Notes under the pieces: model-generated
What the model saw: only the letters and a program-made list of their open reading frames with translations
The model's database searches: none
What the model was told of the DNA's origin: nothing
Shown: in pieces, positions 42,901 to 57,900 of the stretch
How positions within the stretch are numbered: the first letter of the stretch is position 1
Layout: each line of letters opens with the position of its first letter
Program-made: the position numbers and the translations under genes
DNA from: Conchocele bisecta
Taxonomy: Eukaryota; Mollusca; Bivalvia; Lucinida; Thyasiridae
NCBI GenBank assembly: GCA_029237695.1
Contig: CM055278.1
Span: 70,299,188 to 70,363,187 of the forward strand
Reading direction: 5' to 3'
Length of the DNA: 64,000 nucleotides

Positions 42901-45900
42901 CATTAACCGTTTTCGGCAAACATTCAATATCAATAAAACCGGCAATATTGTCAGCTATAACCTACTCCATGCGTTGTACGTTTAGAGTCCGCCGGACGGT
43001 GTAATATTTCAGAAGTATTCTCCTAACACAGATCAGATGTATCCAAATTGGTAGACAAGTGTGTAGTTGGTGTCCCAGGTTGACGAGGGTCCAACATTTT
43101 GCGACGTTTGTCCATTTTTATCAGCGCACGACGGGAATATCATCTGAAGACAGAATGTACAAATCTAATTGTAATGCTGGTTTATCATCCGTATTTATAC
43201 CACCCGCAACGAGTTGTGGGGGGAGGGGGGGGGGGGTGGGTGTGTGTATACTGGAGTCAGGTTGTCCGTCCGTCCATCCGTCCGTCCGTCCGTCCGTCCG
43301 TCCGTCCTCCGTTCGTCCGTCTGCCCGTCCTTCCGTGCGTGCGTGCGTGCGTGCGTGCGTCCGTGCGTCCGTGCGTCCGTAAACTTAACATCAGAGAAAT
43401 ATTGTTATAACTTCTTTTTCCTTCATCTAAAATGCTTAATATTTCACACATGCATTCCTGTAAGGCTCTACTACCATGCTGTGCCAAATCCACGACCGTC
43501 CAACCCCCGCTGATCCCAAGGTCAAGGTCACAAAACTTAACATCAGAGAAATAAGTTATAACTTCTATTTCCTTCATTGAAAATTCTTAATATTTCACTC
43601 GTGCATTCCTCTAAGGTTGTACTATCATGCTGTGACAAATCTACGATCGTTCAATCCACGCTGATCCCAAGGTCAAGGTGACATAGTTAGTCTCTTTACA
43701 AAAATTCACATCAGAGAAATATGTTATAACTTCTATTTCTTTCATCGAAAATTCTTAATATTTCATGCATGCATTCCTCTAAGGCTCTACTATCATGCTG
43801 TGACAAAGTCCCGCTGATCTCGAGGTCAATGTCACATAGTTAGTCTCTTTACAAAACTTAACATCAGAGAAATAGGTTATAACTTCTATTTTCTTGCTCG
43901 GATCTGCATCACATTTCACACACGCATTGCTCCAATGGACCTCTACCACCCTGTGACAAATTCACGTTCATGCAGCTCCTGCTAAGCTAAGAGTCAATGT
44001 GACAAGCCCACACACTTGGAAATTTTTACATATTTTAGGGGTACCTGGGCCCACGCGGGGGTATTCCGTAAGCCTCGCTTACTGACAAATCTAGTGGACA
44101 CTGCAACCCACTTAAATCACTATACTGTTTATTTTATGGTTATTTAATGTTGCAAACTATGTTATACTCAGCTACATATAAACGAGATTACGCTGTTTGA
44201 AGGAAAGTCAAAATAGCACAAAGTTATGTCCTTCCGTAGAAAGATATTGGACGAGACCGAATACATTTGTTTTGAAATATCTATATTATAATGCCATTAT
44301 CATTCACAAAACAATAATATAATTACCTTTTGCAACACAATAGTACAGTGTATTAGTTCTGTTATCACCATCAGCCACATTCCGTCGTCTGTAATGTCCA
44401 ATTAAGCTGTATATCTATTATACGTACCTCCTGATATGCAAAGGACCCATTTCTAGGCGCCTGTATATTCGACAAGTGAAAGAGACGTGAAAGAGTGGAC
44501 AACTTCTTGTTTGCATTTTTTTCACCAGACACATGCAAGAAAGATATTTTGGTATGGTGGGTAGATCGTGTCATTACATTTAAATAGTTTTATTTATCGT
44601 TTTGACGTACACGTATGTATCGTTTCAATTGGAAGGGTGTGAATGGGAATGTTTAAGTCAAAAATACTGCAGCTATGGAACAATGTGTTTTCTTTGTTAA
44701 TTACATTTATATTGTTATTCTACATATGGTACTGGACAGTTGCATATCGGACTAACACATATTTCCAAATCAGACCATAATTATGATATCGGCTACTAAT
44801 GAGTCAGTATGTTTGGAAATATGTGGTACACGGCAAACCATGCATTTGGAAGTACATGTATACACAATGTCGAGAATATGGCAAGTTTCCACCCGAATAG
44901 ACAAAATCAAATTCCGGTTATAAGCTAATATAGGCTTTAAGTTGGTAAGGTAATTTTACGTTTTCTTCATTACAACAGTAATTAAACGATTCACAGTAGT
45001 ACTGAATTAGTATATATCTTTCCAAATCCCTTCCACTAATAACATAACTAATAGGAGACGATAATTCCATGTCACGTGCATAAAATATTTGAAAACTTTC
45101 ACAAATATATGATTGTTGGAGCTATTTTGGCGGCCATTTTAAAATGGTAGCCATTTTTTAAACATGTAACTCGTATTGATAGTATAATTATTCAATTATA
45201 GAACATGTTAAATCTTGTGAGAGAAAAAAACACTTATATTTGTATACCTCCGTTTCATGTGCATCAAATATTTGAAAACGTACTAAAATATATTCTATTT
45301 TGGCGGCCATTGTAAAATGTTTGCTGTTTTTGAAACATGTAACTCATATTGATAGTACAGTTATTCAATTATAGAACAATTTAAATATTTTGAGAGAAAA
45401 AAATACTTATTATTATTATTCAGGCAAATTTATTCCATGCACTTACAGGCATGTAATATTATCGGCAGCCATCTTTAAAAACGGCCACCATTTCAGTCAC
45501 GTGACGAATCTGGAATGTGCCTATAGCTAAAATCCTTTATTATGGTTTCATCTACGACTGTACCAAAGTTCATGCTTGTATCACAAAATGCACAATTCAG
45601 CTTAAAATCACGACGTATCGATTCCGCTATAACGCGGCCCCGGAATATGCATACCGAAAATTATCTACGTGAATGGGACGATTTTATAAAAGTACTGAAA
45701 ATACTGAATATAGGTGGGTAACCCGTTCACCGGTGTATACCATTCACCGGTGCAATCCGAAATATCCGAATATAAGTCTCATGGTATTGTTTATATCCGG
45801 GCTTGTCACGCGTATGTTTTTACTCATGCATCTGTCACCTGTTGAAGGTGAATAATCTACTAGAATGAGCTACTTACGGATAAATGATCATAATTATTAT

Positions 45901-48900
45901 AATTTCTAACTTCATGAACCAATTTCCTAGCCAGGTCATAACATAGATCCAACAAGTCCCTTCCCAACTATGTCTTTGCATACTTTGCATTTTTATCATC
46001 AGCCAAGTTACACAAGAGTTACATCTCTCATGCTTTTCCACGAATCAGAGGTCACGTTATTGCCAAATATGGTAATTTTCCGGTGCACGCACATGCAGTA
46101 TCCTCTATAAATTTATCCATTAAGGTGACTTAGGTGTATTTTTAATTTTCTAATACCATGTTCTCTAAATAAGGCTGTAAATCACCCCAGGATCTATATT
46201 ATATTTGTCAGTAGTGTTTCCTACCTTAATCAATTGTAGACATTGATCAGCTGCAGAGAGGATTACAAATGTACATATATACACATATCAATTTGCTAAT
46301 GATACCTCCTTTTCCATTTTCAGTTACCACTCAATAATAACAGGAACCAATTACATTTATTATCATTTAAAAAAAACAAAATAATGTTAAAACCAACATT
46401 TGTTAGTATTACAAAAGATAGAGTGATATATCTGCATGAAACCACATCCAGCTCTGGAGTCACCTTAAGTTAACATTTCAACTGGGGATTTTTTTGTCAT
46501 TACACCGGTGAATGGTATTGCGTCATCACAGTCAGCTATGTAGGTCAATACAAGATGGCGGGCAATATTTACGATGTGGGAACCACACACGCACACTATA
46601 TCTCGTATTTTTAAAGAAAATAAGATGTAAGTGAATGTAATGTGTAATTAATTTGGAATTGTTTATTGTTATGCTTGTGTACATCAGTTTTTTGTTGGAA
46701 ATGTAACAATAACGTTTGATCATGTCCAGCCGTGTGCAAACGTTTGCTGTGGCCCTCGGGAACTGTTTGAACACGCGGCCTGTGGCCTTGGGGTTCAAAC
46801 AGTTCCCTCGGGCCACAAACCTTATATTAATCTCGGGCCTCAAACCTTATATTAATAATTCAAAAATATCATGCCTCATTTGCATATGAAAATATCCTGA
46901 TACTACCTCGAGTCAGTCTCAGTAAAATAAACATTCTCAAATATATGCAGGACTATTATAAGGTTTGATCATGTCCAGCCGTGTGCTGTGGCCCGAGGGA
47001 ACTGTTTGAACCCCAAGGCCGCAGGCCGCGGGTTCAAACAGTTCCCGAGGAATAACACGTTATTGTTACATTTCCAACACAAAACTGATGTAATTTGAGC
47101 ATTATATACAGTATTTTCAGTACTTTTATAAATCGTCCCATTCACGTAGATAATTTTCGGTATGCATATTCCGGGGCCGCGTCATGAACGTCATGAACGT
47201 CATTAAGTAGTGACGTCATGAAGGCACTTCCGCGTAGTGACGTCATGAAGGCACTTGGTCTACGCGCGGCCCCGGAATGAGCATTGCCTAAAGCCATATG
47301 CAAACAGCACGCGCTATATGCACATATGTGCAAACAACGGAAACCATGTAATAATGCCTGATAAAGTTGATATTTAAAGCAAGTCCTCTAAACCTTAGAA
47401 CTTGTGTTTCATAATCCAAACTGGTTGATTGTGTTCAAGGAATTACTACCATTTCCCATTTCAACAATTTACCAGCCGATTTGGAGCTACGGATACTGGA
47501 TTATAAAATACATCAGTAATCATACCCTTACCACCATTTCCGAGCAGAGCCTGATTCACCTGATTGGACCAGAAAGTAGCATAGCATTCTATTTATCAGA
47601 TAGCACTTCGCCCTTCGAACTGAACATTTGCTACCTGTATAAATATCACGGACTTACTTAAGGAATAAACTCATGGGCTCTTGTGTTTACTGGGGTGAAC
47701 AATACATGTTGTATGTTTGAAGTGCGTGGAGTCCGAAGGATTCCTTGCAAACATTAAACAGACAAATGTATTGTTCACCCTAGTAAACGCAACTTCGGAC
47801 ACCACGCACTTTAAACAGACCAAATGTATTTGATTCGCAGTAAACGCAACAGCCCATGGTTTTATTACTTATATTTACAATACATTTTCTGATAGTTTCA
47901 AAAATGTAAATAACCAAATGAGGTCCGCGATAGCCATTTTCAGTGCATGAAAGAGCAGATATTGTGTTATTGAAACGATGTCAAACAAACGCAGTCAAGC
48001 GACGCCAAATATATTGCAACATGCCAATTTTCAAAATAAGCTTCTTATATTGACCCAAAACAAAAATGCGCAGGAGCTAGTTGTTGTCCAAACATACCCG
48101 AATGCAGCATTTGTCTTCCATAAAACAAAACCATTCCAGGTCTGTGAAGCAACCCAAATATGTAAGGGGTCCGGGGGCAACCCCTGGACCCCTTACCGAT
48201 TTCGGTTGCTTCACAGCTGAAAGTCGAACCGCCTTTTCAAAAATGCTGGTGACGTCCAGGACAGCAATTAGATTACTGCGCAGCTAGGTTTAATGGGTCA
48301 TTGTATAAACATGATGCCGTATAACATTTGGAGCCACATACTAATATTGATGGTGTTCCCAACATTCCCAACGTTTGTATTAGGGTCAGGGGGCCTGTTT
48401 CACTAAACTGTGTACGACTAAAATGTTCGTAAGTGCAAATTTAGGATCGTCTGGAAATTTCAATTGATGGATTTACATTTATTGAACATAGGCTGCATAT
48501 GCAGCCTATGTTCAATAAATATAAATCCAATAATTGTTTACAAGAAAATTGTTCATGTGAAATTTACAGACTATCATAATTTTGCACTTACGAACATTTT
48601 AGTCGTACGCAGTTAGTGAAACTGACCCCAGATCCATTATATACGCAAGCAGCTGAATGATGAATAACTCTGTCTGTGAAATATATTTTAGATCAGTGTG
48701 CAAAACACTTACCCATTTATTGGCCCATGGAAACAGTATACCGAGCACAAACATACCAAATATGGGCCCTCCAAGAATGCCAAATAGGGCGTACGCCAAC
48801 TGAAAGGGATGGACGGTTCAAATGAGTGATCACACCATACGAAGGATCAAGCTGTTTATGGATATGTTTAATTTTAGCAACAAAATGGGCATACTGGGTC

Positions 48901-51900
48901 TAATTTGTGATTGTGACATCGGATTTATTCGTTTCGCGACCAACGTATATCAAGATCAGCCTGTGCATCCGCAGTCTGATCAGTATCTGCACTGTTGATT
49001 ATTCCGTCAACGTAACACTCATCATGCTTCTAAATAGATCGTTACCAGGCTACAGGAGTGTGATATTTGGTCAGGAGCTACACTGGTCACAATTCTCAAT
49101 AGCCACATTTCTACAGTCAGAATTAATATAGGAATGAATGGCATTTTTGTGGAATTTATCGGGGTATAAACTTGGAAAAGTCGCGGGAATACTGGACGAA
49201 GGCCGGAAGGCCTCGTCCACTATTCCCGCGACTTTTCCAAGTTTATATCCCCGATAAATTCAACAAAAAGGCCATTCATTCCTTATAATTCCAGCATTTG
49301 AAATAAATTCATCAAGAAAATGTGTTTATTTTCCGTTTTATTAAGAAATATTTTAGCTGCGCCTCACGGTTACGGAAAGTAGTTCGGCGTGGGAGTTTAC
49401 TGGGATATAAATTTTGGACAGAGACTTGCTACGGGCCAATCAAATGTTAGGGAATTGTGTAAATATTTTTGTGCTGGAATTATAATCCATTAGAATCAGT
49501 TGCTAACTTCGAAGCAATGCCTAGTAACAGCATATGCACTGTTATCTGTATCACGAACAGCATCCTGCATGTACGTGTGCCTTAGTGATAGAGAATAGTA
49601 GGTTAGTGCCGTGAATGTGAAAACATATCTGGCAAGGCTTAGCAAATGGGATGGGCGAGGCTCTGCCGAGCACATCCCGTTTCCGCGCCGCGCCAGATAT
49701 TTTCCCATTCACGGCACCAATCTACTATTCTATTTATCCCGTCAACATCTACAAATAGCTTCAAAATGCAATACAAATAACCACAGTCACCGCACATATT
49801 CATACGCCGTGATTAGGTCGTATTGACAGGATATCAAACATGTTTCACGGCACCGTGTTTCACGGCACATACGCACTGTGTTGACGGGATAAAACAGGGT
49901 CAGGCTCTGTATGTAGAAGGGTCGAGCATGGATTGACGTGCTTGATTTCGGAGCAAGGTTATCTACATGTACTACTTTACAGTATTAACCCTTACAATGC
50001 TGAATTATATTTTGTAGTCTACTTTTTAATTTCTATTGTTCACACAAAAACGTGGTTTGGCAGCATTTTCTATGATTCTGAAGTGCTACCAATCATCTTC
50101 TACTGAAAGAAAAAAGAGACCATATGAAACAGCAGCAGACGACAGTTTTAGTCTTCCGCATTCTATGGGTTAAAGTGTGATTTCCCGTTTTATGAAATAA
50201 ATATGTTACCTGCAATATCATCGCTCCAACCTGAGAGACAATAAATGAGGCACCCAGTGCCAGGAATCCGAATAGCACAACTGAAATACAAAATGTGTGT
50301 GTCAATTGCACATGAGCGCACGGGTGAAGGAATTAACAATTGAAATATTGTATATCCCGATTATACTCCTTCCTACAGTGAACCCTCTCTAAACCGGACA
50401 CCCTGAGAGGTCCCCAGGGTGTCCGGTTTAGAGAGGTTCCACGGTAAATTAAGCATATGACGATTCTGAAATGTATTGGCGTGCTTTGCAATCATGAACA
50501 TACAATAACATCTGAGATAAGTGATCAAGAAACCTATGAACAATAAGATCACAGAGTTTGCCTTTGTGTCCGGTTTAGAGAGGTTCCACAGTGTATATTT
50601 ATGTTGCGGAAAAGTAATTCTATTTCTTTCTGCCGTATATCTGAAAGCCATATTAAAAACTAATATAATTTGAATTCCATATTGTTTTGTCTTAATATAT
50701 CTCCAGGTTTGGCTATACTTAACCCTTAGACCGCTATCTTATTGCGTCTGCTGTTTATTTTCCGTTTTCCATTTTTATCATCAAAAACATGCATTGACAG
50801 CACTTTAGAATAATTTACAACATGATTTGAGAGCACTTCAATATCATTTTCATTCAACTCATGTTTTGATTGAGAAATAAGGCAATATATAAAAGCAACA
50901 GCAGACGACAATTGTTGTGAGTAGCCGCGTCTAAGGGTTAAACATCATTGAACCCATAGGGTTTAAGAATTGTTGATGGGTGTCAAATAGAACATGAAAA
51001 GAAAATAAGAACGCTTCTCTTTTTTTTAATAAATGCAACGATAGCATCATAAAACAGAAACACCGATATATAACATCATCATATAACAGAAGAGCAAGTG
51101 GAAATCAAATGTATGACATTGCCATACAAGTAAACATGGGTACCGACTTGGAACAGTCATTGCGCTAAATCTGGTGTTTCAATGGCACCAGTCATCAGTT
51201 TAGATGGGGGGCAGTGACTGGACGATGACGTATGACATACACGACCGGACTAGTGCCACATCGGGCTGCATCATTCGTCAGTCTGACAGTGACACACCTG
51301 TGATGGGGGCTGTTTCACTAAACTTCGTACGACTAAAATGTTCGTAGTGCAAGATTATCATTGTCTGTAAATTTCACATTAACAATGTTTTCTTGTAAAC
51401 AAGTATTGGATTAACATTTAATGTCGAGTGAGCATAGACTGCATACTATGCTCAATAAATGTAAATCCATAAATTTAAATTTCCAGACGATCCTAATTTG
51501 CACTTACGAAAGTGTTAGTCTTACGAAGTTTAGTGAAACGGCCCCCTGGTTCTGATAGTCAACATAGCCCCTTATCAGCTGCATGAGTAATTGAGCCACA
51601 CATGCCATACTGTACACAATGTTTTTCGCAGTCACAACCGCGTTAATGCTACCATTATCATTATGTTAGCATTAATGTAGCTGTCTATGGGACGTGTGGC
51701 GTGTCTAGTCCAAAGTAGTCTAACCGAGTCCTTTAGACAGCAGAGTTGCCCGTGCTAGCGTCAACTTCTGGCAGCAGTGTGGTCGTATAAAGTCCTCCAA
51801 CACTACAGCGGCCACCGCGTTCAGACCCGAGGAAACAGTGCTTAAAAAGGAATTTCATGGGATACCGATTCACAAGTAGAATGTTTTTCATATGCATATC

Positions 51901-54900
51901 GAAACTCTTCAACATCCTCTCTGTAACAGCCGATATTTTATATGTCATCTTGTACAATTGCCTCTATATTTAACCTCCTTACAACAGCCAGTTTTGTGTC
52001 TTCGAATGGGTGGCTGTTATAGAGAAGATGTACTGTATTTCCATTCTCTGGACGAACGCATAGATAGTAACTACTAATTTGAAAGTCTACACGAGACGTT
52101 TCAAATAAGTGGTAGAACAAAGTTGCAATATAAGCAAAATATTTGTAATGTTCTGTCAGCAAAATGGTGTACCGTGAACATGACGTGGGTTAACATCACA
52201 CGTTTACATTCCTCTGCATGCGACTATGCTGCTCATTCTATAGACATGATAGAGCAAAAGATTACGCGATAAATAAAATAGTTTATAGTGATTTGATATC
52301 AACTCTCTAACACTAGATGAGTGTTGGAATTCCTACGTGTTTCCCCGTGTCGTTCGACAAACCTACATGTAATACCAAACTTCACTAGCATATGTATACA
52401 CTACATTTAGGCCCTGGGCGCGATAGGGTTGTCGGTACCATCTGAGCGTACCAAAGATTTCGGGTGCCAATGTGTTTATACACATATACTGTATATATTT
52501 TTGCATGCTAGACTTTTCAAAGTAGAAGCTTAAGCCCACTAATTTGCATAAACAAGATGGCCGCCAGTGCAAAAAACATCGGCTACCATTGGGTATACAT
52601 TACATTGTGGAACCAATATTAGAACGGGCAATTTGACGCAACTTAATTTATTTCATAGTAAGCACCTTACCGAATATATAACACTCGATTTAAGCCTGAA
52701 CCGAGCTTGTGAAAATCCAAGATGGCCGCCATTTTATTGAAATTGTATAAAGTCTGTATTTAAATTGATAAAGACGTGGTATCAGCGTGGGTACCAAACA
52801 CTAGTTCTGATGTAATATGGCCGCAAGTCGTTCATATATATGTATTGAGAACAATACATGTGATAGAAGCACCATGTCTGTCGTCTACATTTGTCAAGTT
52901 CCACAAACAAGATGGCGATAATTGTTGAAAATTACATATAATTTATAGAATGCTTCTCTCTAGAAGTATCGTCCATGCATAAACGAAGGGAATTTGCCAA
53001 CCAACTTCGGATATTCAATTGGCACATACTGCCTGTCATGATCAGTTTCGGTACTAAACAACATAGTCGACCTGACACGATGTTTAGTAGACACAATCGT
53101 GCTAACAATGGCATATATGTCAGAAAGAAGATAATTAACGTTTGAATATACATGTATATGAGAAATGGTGGCGGCCAGTCTTAATCTACTAACATCAACT
53201 GCATCATTTTGTACCAGTAATACTGGAAGGAAAATGATACCAATTTCTGACACGTACGAGCCGACAAATTGGAAAATGTATACTTCTCATTTTAAAGGAA
53301 TACATAGTTTGTATAAAACAAAGATGGCCGCCATTTTGCAGACATTTTGTCAAGTATGTTTGCTCATTATATCAATGAGTGCCTAATGGTCCAGTCCAAA
53401 ATGAAACGTTACAATGTTGTTTAGATTGGTATGTCCTAATTATATACGCTGAAATTATTATTTGGATATATATTACATTACTGTCCGCCCGTCTTTAAAA
53501 TAAAAATAAATGTATATTCTGTTAGTCAATAATTATAACTTGTGTACATCAAGAAAGGTCATGTGTTCCATACATAATTCGTTAATGGAGTTGATCTGTC
53601 GGACACATCTAATGTTTGTGTATATATAGGAATATATGTCTGCTACCTACGTATTATATATTGTATTGTCTAATATTTCAAATATGTGTACAGCCGATGT
53701 GTTTTCGCCAGTACATTATATACCTAAATATTTGCAGACGTATGGGGTTTGCATGAGACCGACCCACAAATTCGGATATTAATATTTTTCCGAAAATAAT
53801 ATTTAACACAACTAACATTATTAGTATCTGCTATGAGTGCATGCACAATGATCCGGTTATTTAACGTGCTATATATTATGTAGCTGAAATTGTAATACTT
53901 CTACTTTCTGCCTGTCCAAAGTTAGCCCCTGTACTGCTGGTTCTATTCCGAATATGGATAATATCCCGAAATGAGACATATAATAGATCAACGTACAGTG
54001 GTAATAACAAAATCAACAGGCACCGAGGTGCACTATATGACAAGCTGTGTCTGGAAAACCAAAACACGGTGACCCATTATATCTACAACACGTCAGTATC
54101 AACCGTACTGTGTCACTAGTAATTAGGCGTCACATGTACGTCAACAAAGTAGTTTATCCAGCATCATTATTAATTTGCTTGTTCGTCTTCATATTTCTTG
54201 ATCGAGGTTTATATTCCTAGTTATATGTATTATCTTTTGATATATGACAAACAACCCATGTGAATAAATTCGTTCAGTGGCCGTTTAATAAATGTTTCGT
54301 TGCTGTTATATCTCATTATCTGCGTGCGTGGCATGTTGTGGAAATATATAACAATATACCCAAAGGAGACATATGAACACATGTAAAGAAGACACTAACG
54401 GAATACATCAGGCTATCCACATGGCATGGTCGAGGAACTTACAACGTGTCACATACATGTAGTTCACGACGAGTATTAATTTACTTATTTAATATTGTCA
54501 CATTGTTATATTAACGCTTATACATTTATGAACCATTCTCTGCTGACAATGACATTCATGCATATGGACAACGTCTACCATAACATAACTTGTCTGTGTA
54601 GTTGCAATGGAATGGATATTTTTTTGCATTTGTTTGGAATTCGCTTTTATCACTCTTCACGGCATGTAAATCGAACAATGAACATTTATGGGTGTTAAAT
54701 AATAAAAAAAACTCGCCTTTGTATACAAATAGGTTATGTAAATGCGCATGCTACATGAACGAACAGCATATCCACCACATATTTTGTTATATTTATTAAT
54801 AGCTAATACGCACTAAAACATAGACATAGATGGATAAAATTAAACAATTCGTTTAAGCATACATGTGCATTGAAAATAGGAAACAATGCATCCGATAGAC

Positions 54901-57900
54901 CATTGCCTGGCCTGGGATAATAAGGAAAATGTATCATATATGAGGAAGTAGATGTGTATGTCGAGTTTTGAATGAGGCACTAAGATGGACTACATGATTA
55001 GCGCTATACAGTCCCAAAAAGACACACACAGGCAATCAGCTAGAAATAGTATAAGTTGGTTGGTAGTTGTGTTTGGCGACGTATATTTTGTCATTGTCTG
55101 TAATGTTAAAGATCAAAACACAAATAATAATCTTCTTGCTTGCTTTGCTGTCATATTTCCCTGGTGTCAGGAGTCAACATAAAGTAAACAATGAGTAAGG
55201 AGAAACTATTAAATAAATTAAGTGATATATAGTGTTCACTATATGTTCAAACGGGTATGTCAACCTCATATAATTATGACATTCGTATCATAAGTTGGTT
55301 GCATTTACTGTCATGTATAGTGCACGTTTACGTATACAAAGTGGTAAAAACAGAATACTGCACAGCAGTAATGTCGACATTTTTAACTTTCGTTTAGTCT
55401 CATATGGCGGCAACATCGCGTATAGATTAAATTATCGCTGAACGTGCATGCATCGTGTATGTTATATTATATTAATTGGCTATAGTACATCATCATTTAG
55501 CTTAAACTGGACATTTGTAATATGCGTTTTGTTACTCAGGGAAACGTTTCTTCTTGCACAGTATGCCGTGCATGGTAATGCGTGTGACAAAATACAAAAT
55601 GGAATAGCACGTGATACATTATGCTCCAATATTAAAACAGATACAGTATTACTGATTGGTAGAGGACATTGCACATTTAATCATCAAACAACACCTGTAT
55701 AGTCCCCAAATCGTATGATAAACACAAAGTACACTGTATATTAAAGATACAATAGGGTACAACTACAATTATTATTTTTATTCCGCCGGTACTGATATAA
55801 TGTTTATGGTGATTTAGTTGAATTACCACAATTATTGTACGAAATGGCGGCCATCTTGAATATTATGCAAATCATATTTGCCTCAAACGAGTATTGAAAC
55901 GTTTTCTACGGGATTCCAATGATTAAATCGTTGAAACTGATATGTATGCTCTCGTCTAATATGTTTTGTGTAATACGTGAATAGGTCTGAATTCCAGAAA
56001 TTGCTGTTCCAATTTTACAATGATAGATATGCTAAATATGCAAATTAATACGCGTATGCTCCTATGTATGCTTTTAGTAAGCTGTAGATCAGCGAATGTG
56101 TATACAAGGCGTGTGACCATGGAGATTTGAACGGGTGTGTGGTGCTTACATTGATAACAAAGTTATATGAATAATTTACGAAATACGTATAATATGGCGG
56201 CCATTTTGGATTTACACACTTTCATTTTTGTTCTAAAATTGGGTTATAAGCATTGTACAGCATGTCAGTTATCACATATCAGAATTGTGTTTTCATTAAC
56301 CATTATGTGACTGCTGAAAATAGACGTTGCATATATATATCCCGGAAACTGGACATGCGTTTCATAAGGTCGGCCATATTGTATATGCAATATAATAAGC
56401 TTATACCACAAATGTTATGTTTTTGTTTCATATTATTATTAAATATCAATATGTTAAACAACTTGGGACTATTTTAGTTTCATATTTGTGGGAAGTGGCA
56501 ACACTTAATTGCATGTGTGTGTCTGTTTCTTAAATATATCATAGAATTCTTGTAAAATGGCGGTCATATTGGATTTGATATCATAATACAATGAGTGGAT
56601 AAACATTTAGTCGGCCATGATGTATTAAATGCCTGAAATTTATCGATATCTGTCATCTGTCAATACGATATGCCCCTACATGTAGTAAAGCACTTTTTCA
56701 TTGGCGGCCATCTTGTTTATGCAAATTACTAGGCTTAAGCTACTACTTCTGAAGGTCTATCATGCAACAATATATAGAGTATATGTGTCTGATCACTTTA
56801 GTAACAAAACTCTTTTGTGCGCAGAGATGATACTAAAAACCTATTTTTTTGCTGATTCGCTCAGGGCCTAACTAGCATGATATAATCACTAGGGGCCCGT
56901 TTCACTAAACTTCGTACGACTAAAATGTTCGTAAGTGTTAGGATCGTCTGGAAATTTCAATTGATGGATTTACATTTATTGAGCATAGGCTGCATATGCA
57001 GCATATGCTCAATAAATGTAAATCCAATAATTGTTTAGAAGAAAACATTGTTAATGTGAAATATACTGACTATCATAAGTTTGCACTTAGAACATTTTAG
57101 TCGTACGAAGTTTAGTGAAACGGGCCCCAGAGGTAAATGTCAATGAAGCCCATCAGAGAAATGGTGACCAAACTTCACTCGCATATGTATACACTACATT
57201 AGCATGATATAATCACTAGTGGCCCGCTTCACTAAACTTCGTACTTCGACTAATATGTTCGTAAGTGAAAATTTAGGATCGTCTGGAAATTTCAATTGAT
57301 GAATTTACATTTATTGAGCATAGGCTGCGTATGCAGCCTATGCTCAATAAATGTAAATCCAATAATTGGTTACAAGAAAACATTGTTAATGTGAAATTTA
57401 CTGACTATCATAAACTTAAAACATTTTAGTCGTACGAAGTTTAGTGAAACGGGCCCCAGAGGTAAATGTCAAGCCATGTAACTGTGTACGGGTGTAAGAA
57501 GATGTCAAATCTTTCATTAAACATATTTACAGAAACTATAAATGACGTAGACGAACTTTTCAGAACAAAATTTTCCCTGAGAATTTCGTCGACTTTTGAA
57601 GTCATTTACGAAAACTATTAATACAATGTTTTTTGTAAATGATTTTCATGAATAATCGCACATTTTATAAAGTACAAAACCACATGGCTCCACTTGTATT
57701 ATTTACCTGAGGCTACCACTGAAAATACAAGACAGCAACAAGCCAGGTAGCCCGTTCAGGTCCCCTAACAGATCCATCATATACAACGGCACGATCTATA
57801 AATACAAACACACGAGTACATGTGCAGGTCATAAATACAAACACACGAGTACATGTGCAGGTCATAAATATGGGGCACTTTATCATTGTAAAATCGAAAA

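Larger units (their letters stand above)
40786..47353. mobile_element. 6.6-kb TIR element carrying a HAFTGCDT-family gene
   Basis: The left end TTACATGGTTTCCGTTGTTT, then GCACATATGTG, GCGCGTGCTGTTTGCA and GCTCATTCCGGGGCCGCGCG, is mirrored at the right (CGCGCGGCCCCGGAATGAGC ... AACGGAAACCATGTAA). A subterminal block of AGTGCCTTCATGACGTCACT repeats is also mirrored. Beyond it GCGGAATCGAT..GCATTTTGTGATACAAGCATGAA on the left pairs with 45565-45632. The inverse arms total about 230 bp. The interior holds a decayed minus-strand gene, (GTCC)n with a ~105-bp array, and a nested element in the right arm. The superfamily is not assigned. Confidence 0.65.
52376..57205. repeat. 4.8-kb long inverted repeat (probable old TIR element)
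   Basis: CTTCACTAGCATATGTATAC at 52380 also occurs directly at 57174. Inside, 52400-52580 (GGGCGCGATA, TATACTGTATATATTTTTGC, GCTTAAGCCCACTAATTTGC, ATAAACAAGATGGCCGCCA) is mirrored at 56700-56880. Imperfect inverse similarity continues through repeated AAGATGGCCGCCATTTT blocks (52721, 52911, 53325 against 55845, 56195, 56560). The central 53.4-55.8 kb is AT-rich without a recognisable gene. The arms are too diverged to define exact ends. Confidence 0.5.

Noticed and set aside
43257..43577. ORFs rich in VRPS or GRTD repeats
   Set aside because: Translations of the (GTCC)n/(GTGC)n microsatellite.
47404..47661. 85-codon plus-strand ORF
   Set aside because: No motif, no splice or start evidence, AT-rich composition.
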